The notes below the pieces were generated by a model that saw only the letters and a list, made by a program, of their open reading frames with translations, had not been told where the DNA came from and made no database searches. The position numbers were made by a program, and so were the translations under genes. From positions 124,001-188,000 of the forward strand of contig NZ_JIAV01000020.1 in NCBI RefSeq assembly GCF_000620645.1: 64,000 bases of DNA. Reading direction: 5' to 3'. Source of the stretch: Nocardioides sp. URHA0032. GTDB lineage: Bacteria > Actinomycetota > Actinomycetes > Propionibacteriales > Nocardioidaceae. Below, one piece after another: positions 44,110-52,836 of the stretch. How positions within the stretch are numbered: position 1 is the stretch's first letter; each line of letters begins with the position of its first letter.

Positions 44110-44433
44110 TCATGACGACCTCGGCGTGAGGTCGTACTGGTCGCGAGCCTGGGACAGCTCGGCGAGGGTGCGCCGCACGACCCTCCTGGGACTGGCGGCA
44201 AGGCCGGCCCGGCGGCGGAGCCGGCGGCGCTCCCGCGGGGTGGTGCCGGCCCAGACGCCGTACTGGGCATCCGTGGTCACCGCGAAGGCGAGGCAGTCGC
44301 CGCGCACCGGGCAGCTCGCGCAGACGACGCGGGCCGCCTCGATCTGACGCTGCGCCCGGCTTCCTTCCCCGCGGGGGAAGAACAGCTCGGGATCTTCGTG
44401 GAGGCACCTGGCGTCCGTGCTCCATTCGTGCAT
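44110..44433 (-). CDS. WhiB-family iron-sulfur transcription factor
   Basis: 107 residues. Four conserved Cys: one in ARCLHEDPELFFPRG and three in VCASCPVRGDC, for a [4Fe-4S] cluster; the G-V-W-A-G-T turn and a basic C-terminal RERRRLRRRAG helix for DNA binding follow. Wbl proteins partner with the principal sigma factor and respond to redox or NO. Start ATG 44433 has GGGAGG nine bases upstream; ATG 44463 is an alternative. It is divergent from the F420 cluster with 164 bp between. Which Wbl class it belongs to is not clear from motifs alone. Confidence 0.9.
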   Translation of the reverse strand: MHEWSTDARCLHEDPELFFPRGEGSRAQRQIEAARVVCASCPVRGDCLAFAVTTDAQYGVWAGTTPRERRRLRRRAGLAASPRRVVRRTLAELSQARDQYDLTPRSS

Positions 44434-44522
44434 GTCCGTGCGCCTCCCAGCAGTGTTCGACATAGAGAACCCCGATCATTATGACGAACATACGTCGTCG
44501 GGCTCCGGATGTGAAGTGACGC

Positions 44523-44551
44523 TTGACACGGGTCTTCCGGCGACCTACGGT
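44523..44551 (+). promoter_or_regulatory. SigA-type promoter of the F420 cluster
   Basis: TTGACA (44523-44528), 17 bases, TACGGT (44546-44551). A consensus -35 with ideal spacing to an actinobacterial TANNNT -10. The start point would be near 44558, inside the shared operator-like motif beginning at 44551. Confidence 0.65.
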
Positions 44552-44590
44552 GTTCGAAATCCTGATGAAGGTTCAGGATAATGAACAAGG
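44551..44590 (+). promoter_or_regulatory. Shared regulon motif, copy A (before caiB-type gene)
   Basis: Blocks: TGTTCGAAAT (44551-44560), TGATG (44563-44567), GTTCAGGATA (44571-44580), GAACA (44583-44587). GTTCA-N6-TGAAC forms an inverted repeat at 44571-44586. The blocks occur with the same spacing at 56780 and 63708. It overlaps the predicted +1, the position of a repressor or activator-repressor site. The IclR protein at 54855 is the obvious candidate. Confidence 0.7.
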
Positions 44591-44597
44591 GATCGAC

Positions 44598-45782
44598 GTG
44601 CAGGCACTCGAGGGCATCAAGGTGATCGACGCGGCGACCATGGTGGCCGGCCCCCTGGGTGCGTCGATCCTGGGCGACTTCGGAGCGGACGTCGTCAAGG
44701 TGGAGCCGATCGGCGGTGACGAGTCGCGTACCTTCGGCCCGGGCCGCGACGGGATGAGCGGGGTCTACTCCGGGGTCAACCGGAACAAGAAGGCGGTCGC
44801 GGTGGACCTGCGGACCGCCGAGGGCCGCGAGGTCTTCCACCGCCTCCTCGCCGGCGCCGACGTCCTCATCGAGAACATGCTCCCCGCGGTCCGCGAGCGG
44901 TTCGGGCTGACCGCCGAGGAGCTCGAGGCACGCCATCCGCACCTGGTCGCGCTCAACGTCAGCGGGTACGGCGACCAGGGTCCGCTGGCCGGTCGGCCGG
45001 CGATGGACCCGGTCGCCCAGGCGATCACCGGATTCATGGCCGCGACGGGGCCGCGCGACGGTGACGCCATCAAGGCGGGACCGCCGATCGCCGACAGCTC
45101 TGCCGGATACCTCGTCGCCGTCGCCGCGCTCGTGGCGCTGTTCGCGCGGCAGCGGTCGGGAGCGGGTCAGAACGGATCGGTCTCGCTCGTCGGCGCGCTC
45201 TTCCATCTCCAGGCGCCGTGGTTCGGCCAGTACCTCTTCGCCGACTACGTCCAGGAACGGCCGGGCAACGCGAGCAACTTCTACGCGCCGTACAACGCCT
45301 ACCGGACCAAGGACTCGGGACTGGTCCACGTGGTCGCGTTCAACGACCGGCACTTCGCCAAGCTCGTGAACGCGACCGGACAGCCCGAGCTCCTCGAGGA
45401 CCCGCGGTTCGACACCGCCGCACATCGGCTCGCCAACGCGGCGGCGATCGACGCGGCACTCGCGCCGTGGTTCGCCGAGCACGACCGCGACGAGATCGTG
45501 GCGCTGCTGTCGAGCCACGACATCATCTGCGCCCCCGTCCTCGCCTACGACGAGGCGGTCGCCCACCCCCAGATCCGCGCGATGGACCTCGTGGTCGATG
45601 TCGCGCACGACGAGCTCGGTCCCCTTCGCATCCCGGGGATCCCGATCAAGCTCCAGGACACGCCGGGCAGCATCCGCCGGCCACCGACGTCCGTCGGGGA
45701 GCACAGCGTCGAGGTCCTCCTCGACCTGGGCTACTCGACGGAGGACGTCGATCGGCTGACGGCCGCGTCCGTCGTCCGATGA
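44598..45782 (+). CDS. CaiB/BaiF-type CoA transferase (family III)
   Basis: 394 residues. LEGIKVIDAATMVAGPLGASILGDFGADVVKVEPIGGDESRTFGP is the typical start; VDLRTAEGREVFHRLLAGADVLIENMLP and RPAMDPVAQAITGFMAATG (catalytic Asp in AMDP) follow. These enzymes move CoA between carboxylic acids. The GTG at 44598 matches the family N-terminus better than an ATG 25 codons earlier. First gene of the cluster operon, so it probably activates the imported acid or recycles CoA from a product. Confidence 0.92.
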   Translation: MQALEGIKVIDAATMVAGPLGASILGDFGADVVKVEPIGGDESRTFGPGRDGMSGVYSGVNRNKKAVAVDLRTAEGREVFHRLLAGADVLIENMLPAVRERFGLTAEELEARHPHLVALNVSGYGDQGPLAGRPAMDPVAQAITGFMAATGPRDGDAIKAGPPIADSSAGYLVAVAALVALFARQRSGAGQNGSVSLVGALFHLQAPWFGQYLFADYVQERPGNASNFYAPYNAYRTKDSGLVHVVAFNDRHFAKLVNATGQPELLEDPRFDTAAHRLANAAAIDAALAPWFAEHDRDEIVALLSSHDIICAPVLAYDEAVAHPQIRAMDLVVDVAHDELGPLRIPGIPIKLQDTPGSIRRPPTSVGEHSVEVLLDLGYSTEDVDRLTAASVVR

Positions 45783-45813
45783 CCACCGAAGCACTCACGA
45801 GAGGAACATGTAG

Positions 45814-46701
45814 ATGAAGGTCGGAATCAGGATCCCGGGCGCAGGCCCGTGGGCTGGCCCCGATGCGATCACGGAGATCGCCCAATTCGCGGAGAAGGTC
45901 GGGTTCGACTCGCTCTGGATGACCGATCACGTCGCCCTGCCGACCAAGGTGGAGACGCCGTACCCCTACACCGCTGACGGCAAGTTCCTCTGGGCGCCCG
46001 AGACCCCGTACCTCGACTGCCTGACGTCCCTGACCTGGGCCGCGGCGGCGACCGAGAACATGGAGCTCGGTACGTCGTGCCTCATCCTGCCGTGGCGGCC
46101 CCTGGTCCCCACCGCCAAGACGTTGGTCAGCATCGACGTGCTGTCCCGCGGACGGCTCACGGTGGCCATCGGCGTCGGCTGGATGAAGGAGCAGTTCGAG
46201 GCGCTCGGCGCGCCCTTCAAGGACCGAGGGCGCCGGGTCACCGAGATGGTCGGGTTCATGCGCCACATGTGGGCCGAGGACGAGGTCGACTTCACCGGTG
46301 AGTTCTACGACCTGCACGACTTCAAGATGTACCCGAAGCCGGTGCGCGGCACGATCCCGATCTGGTTCGCGGGCTACAGCGACGCCTCGCTGCGCCGCAT
46401 CGCCGCGATCGGCGACGGCTGGCACCCCCTGGCCGTCGGTCCCGAGGACTACGCGGGCTACCTGAAGACCCTCACGGAGCACGTCGAGAGCGCGGGCCGC
46501 GACATGAGCGAGATCACCCTGACGGCGCGACCGCTCCGCACGGCGCCGTACAACGCCGAGACCATCGAGGCCTACGGCGAGCAGGGTGTCAGCCACTTCA
46601 TCTGCGACACCTCCTTCGAGCACGAGACGCTCGCCGAGGCGATGGACGAGCTCCAGGAGCTCGCCGAGGCCGTGCTCCCCACCGCACACCGGCTGTCCTG
46701 A
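45814..46701 (+). CDS. LLM-class F420-dependent oxidoreductase (first)
   Basis: 295 residues, luciferase-like monooxygenase fold. FAEKVGFDSLWMTDHVALPT, ENMELGTSCLILPWRPLVPTAKTLVSIDVLSRGRLTVAIGVGWMKEQFEALG and PKPVRGTIPIWFAGYSDASLRRIAAIGDGWHP carry the F420/flavin pocket and substrate loop; the GVGWMKEQFEALG motif is typical of the TIGR03619-type F420 subgroup. It would reduce or oxidise a substrate with F420H2/F420. The cluster-encoded F420 genes and reductase strongly support F420 over FMN. It starts 31 bp after the CoA transferase. Confidence 0.88.
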   Translation: MKVGIRIPGAGPWAGPDAITEIAQFAEKVGFDSLWMTDHVALPTKVETPYPYTADGKFLWAPETPYLDCLTSLTWAAAATENMELGTSCLILPWRPLVPTAKTLVSIDVLSRGRLTVAIGVGWMKEQFEALGAPFKDRGRRVTEMVGFMRHMWAEDEVDFTGEFYDLHDFKMYPKPVRGTIPIWFAGYSDASLRRIAAIGDGWHPLAVGPEDYAGYLKTLTEHVESAGRDMSEITLTARPLRTAPYNAETIEAYGEQGVSHFICDTSFEHETLAEAMDELQELAEAVLPTAHRLS

Positions 46702-46704
46702 TCG

Positions 46705-48168
46705 GTGGTGACGGAGATGGAAGCACTGACAGACAAGGTGTCCCTCGTCCTCGACGGTGAGCTCGTCGAGGCATCGACCGGCGCCCGCTTCGACACGGTC
46801 AACCCGGCCACGGGCGCCGTCCTCGCGTCCGTCGCGGAGGCGTCGGCCGACGACGTCGACCGAGCCGTCCGATCCGGACATGCCGCTGCCCGGAAGTGGC
46901 AGCGCATGCGTCCTTCGCAGCGTGCTCGGCTGATGGTCCGCTACGCGGCCCTGGTCGAGCAGCACGGCGACGAGCTCGCGCTCCTGCAGACCCGCGACAT
47001 GGGCAAGCCGATCCGTGAGTCGCAGGGCATCGACGTCCCGGTGATGGTCGAGACCCTGGAGTACTTCGCCGGTCTCATCACGAAGATCGAGGGCAGGACG
47101 ACACCTGCTCCGGGACGGTTCCTCAACTACACCGTGCGTGAGCCCATCGGGGTGATCGGCGCGATCACGCCGTGGAACTTCCCGGCGGTCCAGGCGATCT
47201 GGAAGATCGCGCCGTCGCTCGCGATGGGCAACGCGGTCGTCCTGAAGCCGGCGCAGCTGGCCCCGCTGGTCCCGGCTGCGCTCGGCGAGCTCGCTCTCGA
47301 GGCGGGCTTGCCCGCCGGCCTGGTGAACGTCCTCCCCGGTCGCGGTTCGGTGGCCGGCAACGCGCTGGTCGAGCACCCCGGGGTCGGGAAGATCAGCTTC
47401 ACCGGTTCGACCGACGTCGGTCGACAGATCGGCCGCTCGGCGTCGGATCGGCTGATCACGGCGTCCCTGGAGCTCGGTGGGAAGTCCGCGCTGGTCGCGT
47501 TCGGCGACTCCTCGCCCGCAGTCGTCGCCTCGGTCGTGTTCCAGGCGATGTACAGCAACCAGGGAGAGACCTGCACCGCTCCGAGCCGCCTGCTGGTCGA
47601 GCGGCCGATCTACGACGAGGTCATCGCCCTGGTCGTGGAGAAGGTCGAGGCGGCGCGGGTCGGCAACCCCGAGGACCGGGAGACCGAGATCGGACCGCTC
47701 GTCGACGCAGCGGCTCGCACGTCCGTCCACTCCTACGTGACGGCAGGCGTGGCCGAGGGGGCGACCCTCGCCGCCGGCAGCGCCGCGGACCCGTCCAGTG
47801 CCGCGCCGGGGTTCTTCTACCAGCCCGCTGTCTTCACCGACGTGACCGCAGGCATGCGGATCGCCCAGGAGGAGATCTTCGGGCCGGTGCTCTCGGTCCT
47901 GCCGTTCGAGGGCGAGGACGCGGCGATCGCACTGGCGAACGACACCATCTACGGACTCGGCGCGGGCGTGTTCACCCGTGACGTCGGTCGCGCCCTGAGG
48001 TTCGCGCAGACCCTCGACGCCGGGAACATCTGGGTCAACAGCTGGGGAGTGCTCAACCCCGCGTCGCCGTACAGCGGCTTCCGGTTCAGCGGACATGGCA
48101 GCGATCTCGGGCAGGCCACCATCGACGCCTTCACCAAGGAGAAGAGCGTATGGGTGCGACTGGACTGA
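46705..48168 (+). CDS. NAD(P)-dependent aldehyde dehydrogenase
   Basis: 487 residues. NPATGAVLASVAEASADDVDRAV, GAITPWNFPAVQAIWKIAPSLAMGNAVVLKPAQLAP, SFTGSTDVGRQIG, ASLELGGKSALV (Glu256) and NQGETCTAPSRLLV (nucleophile Cys290) are complete. Oxidises an aldehyde intermediate to an acid, which the adjacent ligase could activate. GTG 46705, GTG 46708 and ATG 46717 are all possible starts. It overlaps the acyl-CoA synthetase by 19 bp. Confidence 0.93.
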   Translation: MVTEMEALTDKVSLVLDGELVEASTGARFDTVNPATGAVLASVAEASADDVDRAVRSGHAAARKWQRMRPSQRARLMVRYAALVEQHGDELALLQTRDMGKPIRESQGIDVPVMVETLEYFAGLITKIEGRTTPAPGRFLNYTVREPIGVIGAITPWNFPAVQAIWKIAPSLAMGNAVVLKPAQLAPLVPAALGELALEAGLPAGLVNVLPGRGSVAGNALVEHPGVGKISFTGSTDVGRQIGRSASDRLITASLELGGKSALVAFGDSSPAVVASVVFQAMYSNQGETCTAPSRLLVERPIYDEVIALVVEKVEAARVGNPEDRETEIGPLVDAAARTSVHSYVTAGVAEGATLAAGSAADPSSAAPGFFYQPAVFTDVTAGMRIAQEEIFGPVLSVLPFEGEDAAIALANDTIYGLGAGVFTRDVGRALRFAQTLDAGNIWVNSWGVLNPASPYSGFRFSGHGSDLGQATIDAFTKEKSVWVRLD

Positions 48169-49745
48169 CCGCGCCCACGGTCATCTCGCGACTGCGGGCC
48201 GCCCGGGACCAGACGGACTGGCTCCCGGATCCCAGCTACTCCATGGTCAGGGACGCGCTCTTCGACCAGGATCCCCGGGGGGTCGCGATCCTGACGTCCG
48301 GGATCCACCAGTGCGGCGAGGTGACGTTCGGGGACATCCAGGACGCCGCCCGGCGCATCGCCGGGGCCTTGGCGTCCCGCGGGGTCGCGCCCGGCGACCG
48401 GGTCGCCGTGTACCTGGACCCGTCGCAGGCGGCCGCCGAGGTCGTGTGCGGTGTGCTGACCGCGGGAGCCGTGATCCTGCCGATCCCCCGGCTCCTCGGC
48501 GGGCACTCGGTCACCCACCGGCTGCGCGACGCCGGCGCGCGGGTCCTGGTCACGGATGCCGCAGGCAGCCGTCGGCTGATGGCGACCGAGGTCGCCACTG
48601 TCGGCGTCGCGGTGCTGACCGTCGACGGCTCGTCGGCCGACGACCTCCTCCAGGAGGCGAAGCGCTCAGCACCTGCCGAGCCGCACGTGCCCCGGATGGA
48701 CGACCCCGCACTCCTGATGTACACCTCGGGGACCAGCGGGGAGCCGAAAGGGATCGTGCACGCCAACCGGGTGCTGCTCGGTCATGCCGGCGTCGACTTC
48801 GCCTTCGAGCTCTACCAGGAGGGCGACGTCTACTACGGCACCGCCGACTGGGGCTGGGTCGGTGGGCTGATGCTCGGTCTTCTGATCCCCTGGAGCTTCG
48901 GGGTGCCGGTGGTCGCGTTCCGGCAGCAGAAGTTCGATCCGGTCACGACCCTCGCCATCCTCGAGCGGTTCGGAGTGACGATCGCGTTCCTCCCGCCGTC
49001 GGTGCTCCGCCTGCTGGCGGCCCACGGCCAGGGTCCGCGCCGGCGACTCCGGGCGGTCGTCACCGGGGGTGAGCCGGCCGGCCGGTTCGAGATGGCCTGG
49101 GCGCGACGTCACCTGGCGGCCGCCGTCAACAAGGCGTTCGGACAGACCGAGGCGAACGGACTCATCGGGGACTCCGTGGTGCTCGGGTCCGTTGACGACG
49201 CCACCATGGGCGCGCCGTACCCGGGCCACACGGTCCGGCTCCTCGACGACTCCGGGGCGGAGGTCGCGCCCGGCGAGGTCGGGGAGATCGCGCTGCTCCT
49301 TCCTGACCCGGTCGCGATGCTCGGCATCTGGAGCGCCGAGCTGGAAGCGCCCACGGTGGTCGAGGAACGCTGGCACCGGACGGGCGACCTCGCCCGCCGC
49401 GCGTTCGGGCAGCGGCTCGAGTACGTCGGGCGGGCCGACGACGTGATCAAGAGCCGCGGCTATCGCATCGGACCCGCCGAGGTCGAGGAGGCCCTCAAGC
49501 TCCACCCCGCGGTCTCGGACGCCGCCGTCGTCGGCGTGTCCGACCCGCAGCTCGGCCAGCTCGTCAAGGCGTTCGTCCAGCTGGACCGCGCCGTGCTCGA
49601 CGACTCGCTCGCGGGAGCCCTGCGCGAGCTGGTGTCCCGGACCGTGGGGCCGCACGCGCGGCCACAGGAAATCGAGGCCATCGAGCAGATGCCCCGGACC
49701 GAGACCGGCAAGCTCCTCCGTCGCGAGCTGCCCGCCCACGCCTGA
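48150..49745 (+). CDS. Acyl-CoA synthetase (AMP-forming, medium-chain/benzoate-like)
   Basis: 531 residues, ANL superfamily. P-loop LMYTSGTSGEPKGIVHANR, A5 region NKAFGQTEANGLIG, A7 RTGDLARRA, A8 YVGRADDVIKSRGYRIGPAEVE and the catalytic Lys in MPRTETGKLLRREL. The TADWGWVGGLMLGLLIPWSFGVPVV segment resembles acetoacetyl/medium-chain and benzoate-type ligases. It forms an acyl-CoA from the acid, at the cost of ATP to AMP. Start overlaps the aldehyde dehydrogenase, so the two reactions probably follow each other. Confidence 0.92.
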   Translation: MGATGLTAPTVISRLRAARDQTDWLPDPSYSMVRDALFDQDPRGVAILTSGIHQCGEVTFGDIQDAARRIAGALASRGVAPGDRVAVYLDPSQAAAEVVCGVLTAGAVILPIPRLLGGHSVTHRLRDAGARVLVTDAAGSRRLMATEVATVGVAVLTVDGSSADDLLQEAKRSAPAEPHVPRMDDPALLMYTSGTSGEPKGIVHANRVLLGHAGVDFAFELYQEGDVYYGTADWGWVGGLMLGLLIPWSFGVPVVAFRQQKFDPVTTLAILERFGVTIAFLPPSVLRLLAAHGQGPRRRLRAVVTGGEPAGRFEMAWARRHLAAAVNKAFGQTEANGLIGDSVVLGSVDDATMGAPYPGHTVRLLDDSGAEVAPGEVGEIALLLPDPVAMLGIWSAELEAPTVVEERWHRTGDLARRAFGQRLEYVGRADDVIKSRGYRIGPAEVEEALKLHPAVSDAAVVGVSDPQLGQLVKAFVQLDRAVLDDSLAGALRELVSRTVGPHARPQEIEAIEQMPRTETGKLLRRELPAHA

Positions 49746-49821
49746 GACGCGCCGACCCCGGCGCGTCGTGCCCGCAAGCCCAGCTCTCGGATCAACCAGC
49801 CCCATCACATGAGGAGATGAA

Positions 49822-50994
49822 ATGAGATCACGTCTACTGGCTGCGCTCGGCGCAGGTGCGGCTCTCGCGCTGCTTGCCGCGTGCGGGAACGGCGGCGCGG
49901 ACGGCGCGCGGCCCGGGGCCACCGGCAAGGCCGCGGGGGATGAGGTGACCGTCGGCCTGGTTGCTCCCTCCACCGGCGTCTACGGTCTGTACGGTCCGGT
50001 GCTCGGCGGCATCATGAAGGGCGTCTTCGGCCACGACGGGACCTCCGGGCTCACCTTCGAGCAGGCCGACGACGCCGGCGACCCGCAGACCGCCCTCACC
50101 AAGGTCCGTCAGCTGGTCCAGCAGGAGGGCGCAGACGTGATCGTCTGCTGCGTCAACGGCGCCGCGACGCTCGCCGTCGCGCCCTACCTGGAGAGCGTGG
50201 GTGTCCCTCAGATCGCCCCGATCCCCGGCCCGGGAGGCCTCGGCGAGTTCAGCACCGCCTACTCGGTCGGCTTCTACGCCCAGCAGCTGACGAAGCCGTT
50301 CGGGGCGTACGCCGCGCAGGAGCTCGGGTACAAGAAGGCCGTCATCATGGCGAGCGACTTCGTCCAGGGCCACGACGTGGCCGACGGCTTCAAGGAGGGC
50401 TTCACGTCGGCCGGCGGGACCATCGTCAAGGAGGTCTACCCGCCCCTCGACACCTCCGACTACGGGCCGTTCCTGAGCCAGATCTCCGACGCCGATGTCG
50501 TCTTCGGCTTCTTCGGAGGCGCGGACGCGGTCCGCTTCGTCAAGCAGTACGCGGCGGCCGGCCTGAAGGACAAGGCTCAGCTGATCGGGCTCGGGCCCAT
50601 GGTGTCCCGCCTGGTCCTCGACCAGATCGGTGATGCCGCCGTCGGTGTCGAAGGGGTCTTCCACTATGCGGAGACCGGCACCGCGAGCCCCGCGGACGAG
50701 GCCTTCGCTGCTGCGGCCGCCGCCGCCGCACCGCCGGAGGTGACGCCGAACTTCGTCCAGGCGAACGCGTGGACGACCGCGAAGGTGATCGAAGAGGCCA
50801 TCAAGGAGTCCCGCAGCTCCGGGGACTCCCTGACCGAGGCGATCGCCGGCACGCACGTCGACGCGCCGTGGGGTCCGTTCTCGTTCGACCCGACCACGCA
50901 CTACCCGGTGCTCAAGGGACTCCTCTTCCAGGTCGTCAAGGGCCCGCAGCGCCTCGACCACAAGGTCCTCGCCACGTTCGAGGGCGAGAAGTAG
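49822..50994 (+). CDS. Branched-chain-type ABC substrate-binding lipoprotein (F420 cluster)
   Basis: 390 residues. Signal peptide with lipobox LLAAC (Cys about 21), Gly/Ala linker, then type I binding fold: VTVGLVAPSTGVYGLYGPVLGGIMKGVF, RQLVQQEGADVIVCCVNGAATLAVAPYLESVGVPQI, GYKKAVIMASDFVQGHDVADGFKEGF. Closest in style to LivJ/AmiC relatives that bind aromatic or small organic acids. AGGAGATGA precedes the ATG. It starts the transporter block 76 bp after the ligase. Confidence 0.9.
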   Translation: MRSRLLAALGAGAALALLAACGNGGADGARPGATGKAAGDEVTVGLVAPSTGVYGLYGPVLGGIMKGVFGHDGTSGLTFEQADDAGDPQTALTKVRQLVQQEGADVIVCCVNGAATLAVAPYLESVGVPQIAPIPGPGGLGEFSTAYSVGFYAQQLTKPFGAYAAQELGYKKAVIMASDFVQGHDVADGFKEGFTSAGGTIVKEVYPPLDTSDYGPFLSQISDADVVFGFFGGADAVRFVKQYAAAGLKDKAQLIGLGPMVSRLVLDQIGDAAVGVEGVFHYAETGTASPADEAFAAAAAAAAPPEVTPNFVQANAWTTAKVIEEAIKESRSSGDSLTEAIAGTHVDAPWGPFSFDPTTHYPVLKGLLFQVVKGPQRLDHKVLATFEGEK

Positions 50995-50996
50995 CG

Positions 50997-51860
50997 ATGG
51001 GGCAGTGGCTGGCGATCGTCGTCAACGGCCTGGCGTTCGGGATGCTGCTGTTCATCCTGTCGTCGGGACTGACCCTGATCTTCGGGCTCGGGCGCTACGT
51101 GAACCTCGCCCACGGTGCGGTCTACCTGCTGACGGCGTACCTGACGATCGAGACCTACACGCGGACCGGCTCGTACTGGGCCGCGGCGGGTGTCGCGCTC
51201 GGTTCGGCGGCGTTGGTCGGGGCCGTTCTCTACGCGGCGTTCGTGCGGGGTCGTGCCTGGCTCAGGGGAAATCCGTTGCCCCAGGTGCTGCTGTCCTTCG
51301 GCATCATCTACGTGATCGCGGACCTGACCCAGGCGCGCTACCACGGCCTGGCCCAGTCGCTGCCTCTTCCCACGTCGGTCTCCGGCTCCGTGACGGTGGC
51401 GGGAACCACCGTCACGGAGTACCGGTTGGTCCTCATCGCAGCGGGTGTCCTGGTGGCATCGGGACTCTGGCTGCTCCTGAGCCGCACGCTGTTCGGCTCC
51501 GCCGTGCGCGCCGGAGTGGACGACCACCAGATGCTGTCGGCGATCGGTCGCAACCCCGAGTGGCTCTTCGGGACGGTCTTCGCGCTCGGCTTCGCCCTGA
51601 TCGGGGTGTCCGGGCTGCTCGGCTCGGCCTTCATCGGCGCCTCTCCCGGCGTCGAGTACACGATCATCCTCTACACCCTGCCGATCATCGTCGTGGGTGG
51701 CATGGGCAGCCTGTCGGGCGCGTTCGTCGCCAGCATCCTCGTCGGGGTGGGCGACTCGGTCGGCAAGGCGTACTTCCCCGAGGTCTCGCTGTTCCTCATC
51801 TTCGCGATCGTGGTGCTCACGCTCGCGTTCCGTCCGGAAGGGCTGGTGCGAAGTGCCTAG
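50997..51860 (+). CDS. ABC permease, LivH-like (F420 cluster)
   Basis: 287 residues, about eight TM helices. WLAIVVNGLAFGMLLFILSSGLTLIFGLGRYVNLAHGAVYLLTAYL and GSAVRAGVDDHQMLSAIGRNPEWLFGTVFALGF, VVGGMGSLSGAFVASILVGVGDSVG are the landmarks. ATG 50997 lies two bases after the SBP stop; the end overlaps the LivM gene by 8 bp. Confidence 0.92.
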   Translation: MGQWLAIVVNGLAFGMLLFILSSGLTLIFGLGRYVNLAHGAVYLLTAYLTIETYTRTGSYWAAAGVALGSAALVGAVLYAAFVRGRAWLRGNPLPQVLLSFGIIYVIADLTQARYHGLAQSLPLPTSVSGSVTVAGTTVTEYRLVLIAAGVLVASGLWLLLSRTLFGSAVRAGVDDHQMLSAIGRNPEWLFGTVFALGFALIGVSGLLGSAFIGASPGVEYTIILYTLPIIVVGGMGSLSGAFVASILVGVGDSVGKAYFPEVSLFLIFAIVVLTLAFRPEGLVRSA

Positions 51861-52836
51861 TCGTCCGCTCGTCATCGGCATCGTCCTCGCCGTGGTCGCG
51901 ATCGCACTCGTGCGCAACGGGTCGAGTGGCTACGCGCTCTCGGTCTGGTCCCTCGCCATGGTCACCGGCGGACTGGGCATGAGCCTCAGCCTGCTCGTCA
52001 CCCACGCCGGCATGCCCTCCCTCGCGCAGGCGGCCTTCTACGGCACCGGCGGCTATGCGGTGGGAGTCCTCGCCGTCCGCACGAGCCAGGACAACCTGTG
52101 GGTGGGCCTCCTGGTGGCTGCCGTGGTCGCAGGCGTCCTCGCCCTCGCCCTCGGCGCCGTCAGCCTGCGCACCCGTGGCATCTACTTCCAGATCATCACG
52201 CTGTCGTTCACTGCGATGATCTGGGGACTGGCGGTCAAGTGGCGATCGCTGACCGGAGGGGACGACGGCCTCGTCGGCATCTACCCGCCGAGCCTGTCGC
52301 CGCTTCCCGGGTACCTCGTCTCGCCACAGGACGTCTTCCTGTGCTCGGCGATCGCCCTCCTGGTCATCTGCCTCCTGGTCCGGACCGTGCGCCACTCCAC
52401 GTTCGGGCACGTCCTGGTCGGCATCCGCGACAGCGAGTCCCGCATGGCGGCGCTCGGCTATCGCACCACTGCCTACCGCCTCGGCGCCTTCGTCATCGCC
52501 GGTGTCCTCGCAGCCATCCCGGGTGCGCTGCTCACCTACCAGCTCCAGTTCTCCAGCCCCGCCCAGCTGAACTTCGTCGTCTCCATCCAGGCCCTGCTCG
52601 TGGTGGTCCTCGGCGCCGGCACCCTGATGGGCCCTGCCCTCGCCGGGATCGGGGTCGTGTGGCTGCAGGAGCTCCTGCAGCGGCACACGAGCCACTGGCT
52701 GCTCGTGCTCGGCGGGATCTACATCGCTGTCGCGCTGCTCAACCCGCCTGTCCTCGCCCAGCGCGTCCGGCGCCGTCTGGCGCCGTCGCGCGGACGCCAC
52801 GACGCGCCCGAAGGCTCGCTGGAGGTGGTGTCGTGA
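51853..52836 (+). CDS. ABC permease, LivM-like (F420 cluster)
   Basis: 327 residues from GTG 51853. LLVTHAGMPSLAQAAFYGTGGYAVGVLAV, SLRTRGIYFQIITLSFTAMIWGLAVKWRSLTGGDDGLVGI and HVLVGIRDSESRMAALGYRTTAYRLGAFVIAGVLAAIPGAL are standard LivM sequence. It overlaps the next ATPase by four bases. Part of the complete SBP-H-M-G-F importer. Confidence 0.92.
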   Translation: MPSRPLVIGIVLAVVAIALVRNGSSGYALSVWSLAMVTGGLGMSLSLLVTHAGMPSLAQAAFYGTGGYAVGVLAVRTSQDNLWVGLLVAAVVAGVLALALGAVSLRTRGIYFQIITLSFTAMIWGLAVKWRSLTGGDDGLVGIYPPSLSPLPGYLVSPQDVFLCSAIALLVICLLVRTVRHSTFGHVLVGIRDSESRMAALGYRTTAYRLGAFVIAGVLAAIPGALLTYQLQFSSPAQLNFVVSIQALLVVVLGAGTLMGPALAGIGVVWLQELLQRHTSHWLLVLGGIYIAVALLNPPVLAQRVRRRLAPSRGRHDAPEGSLEVVS

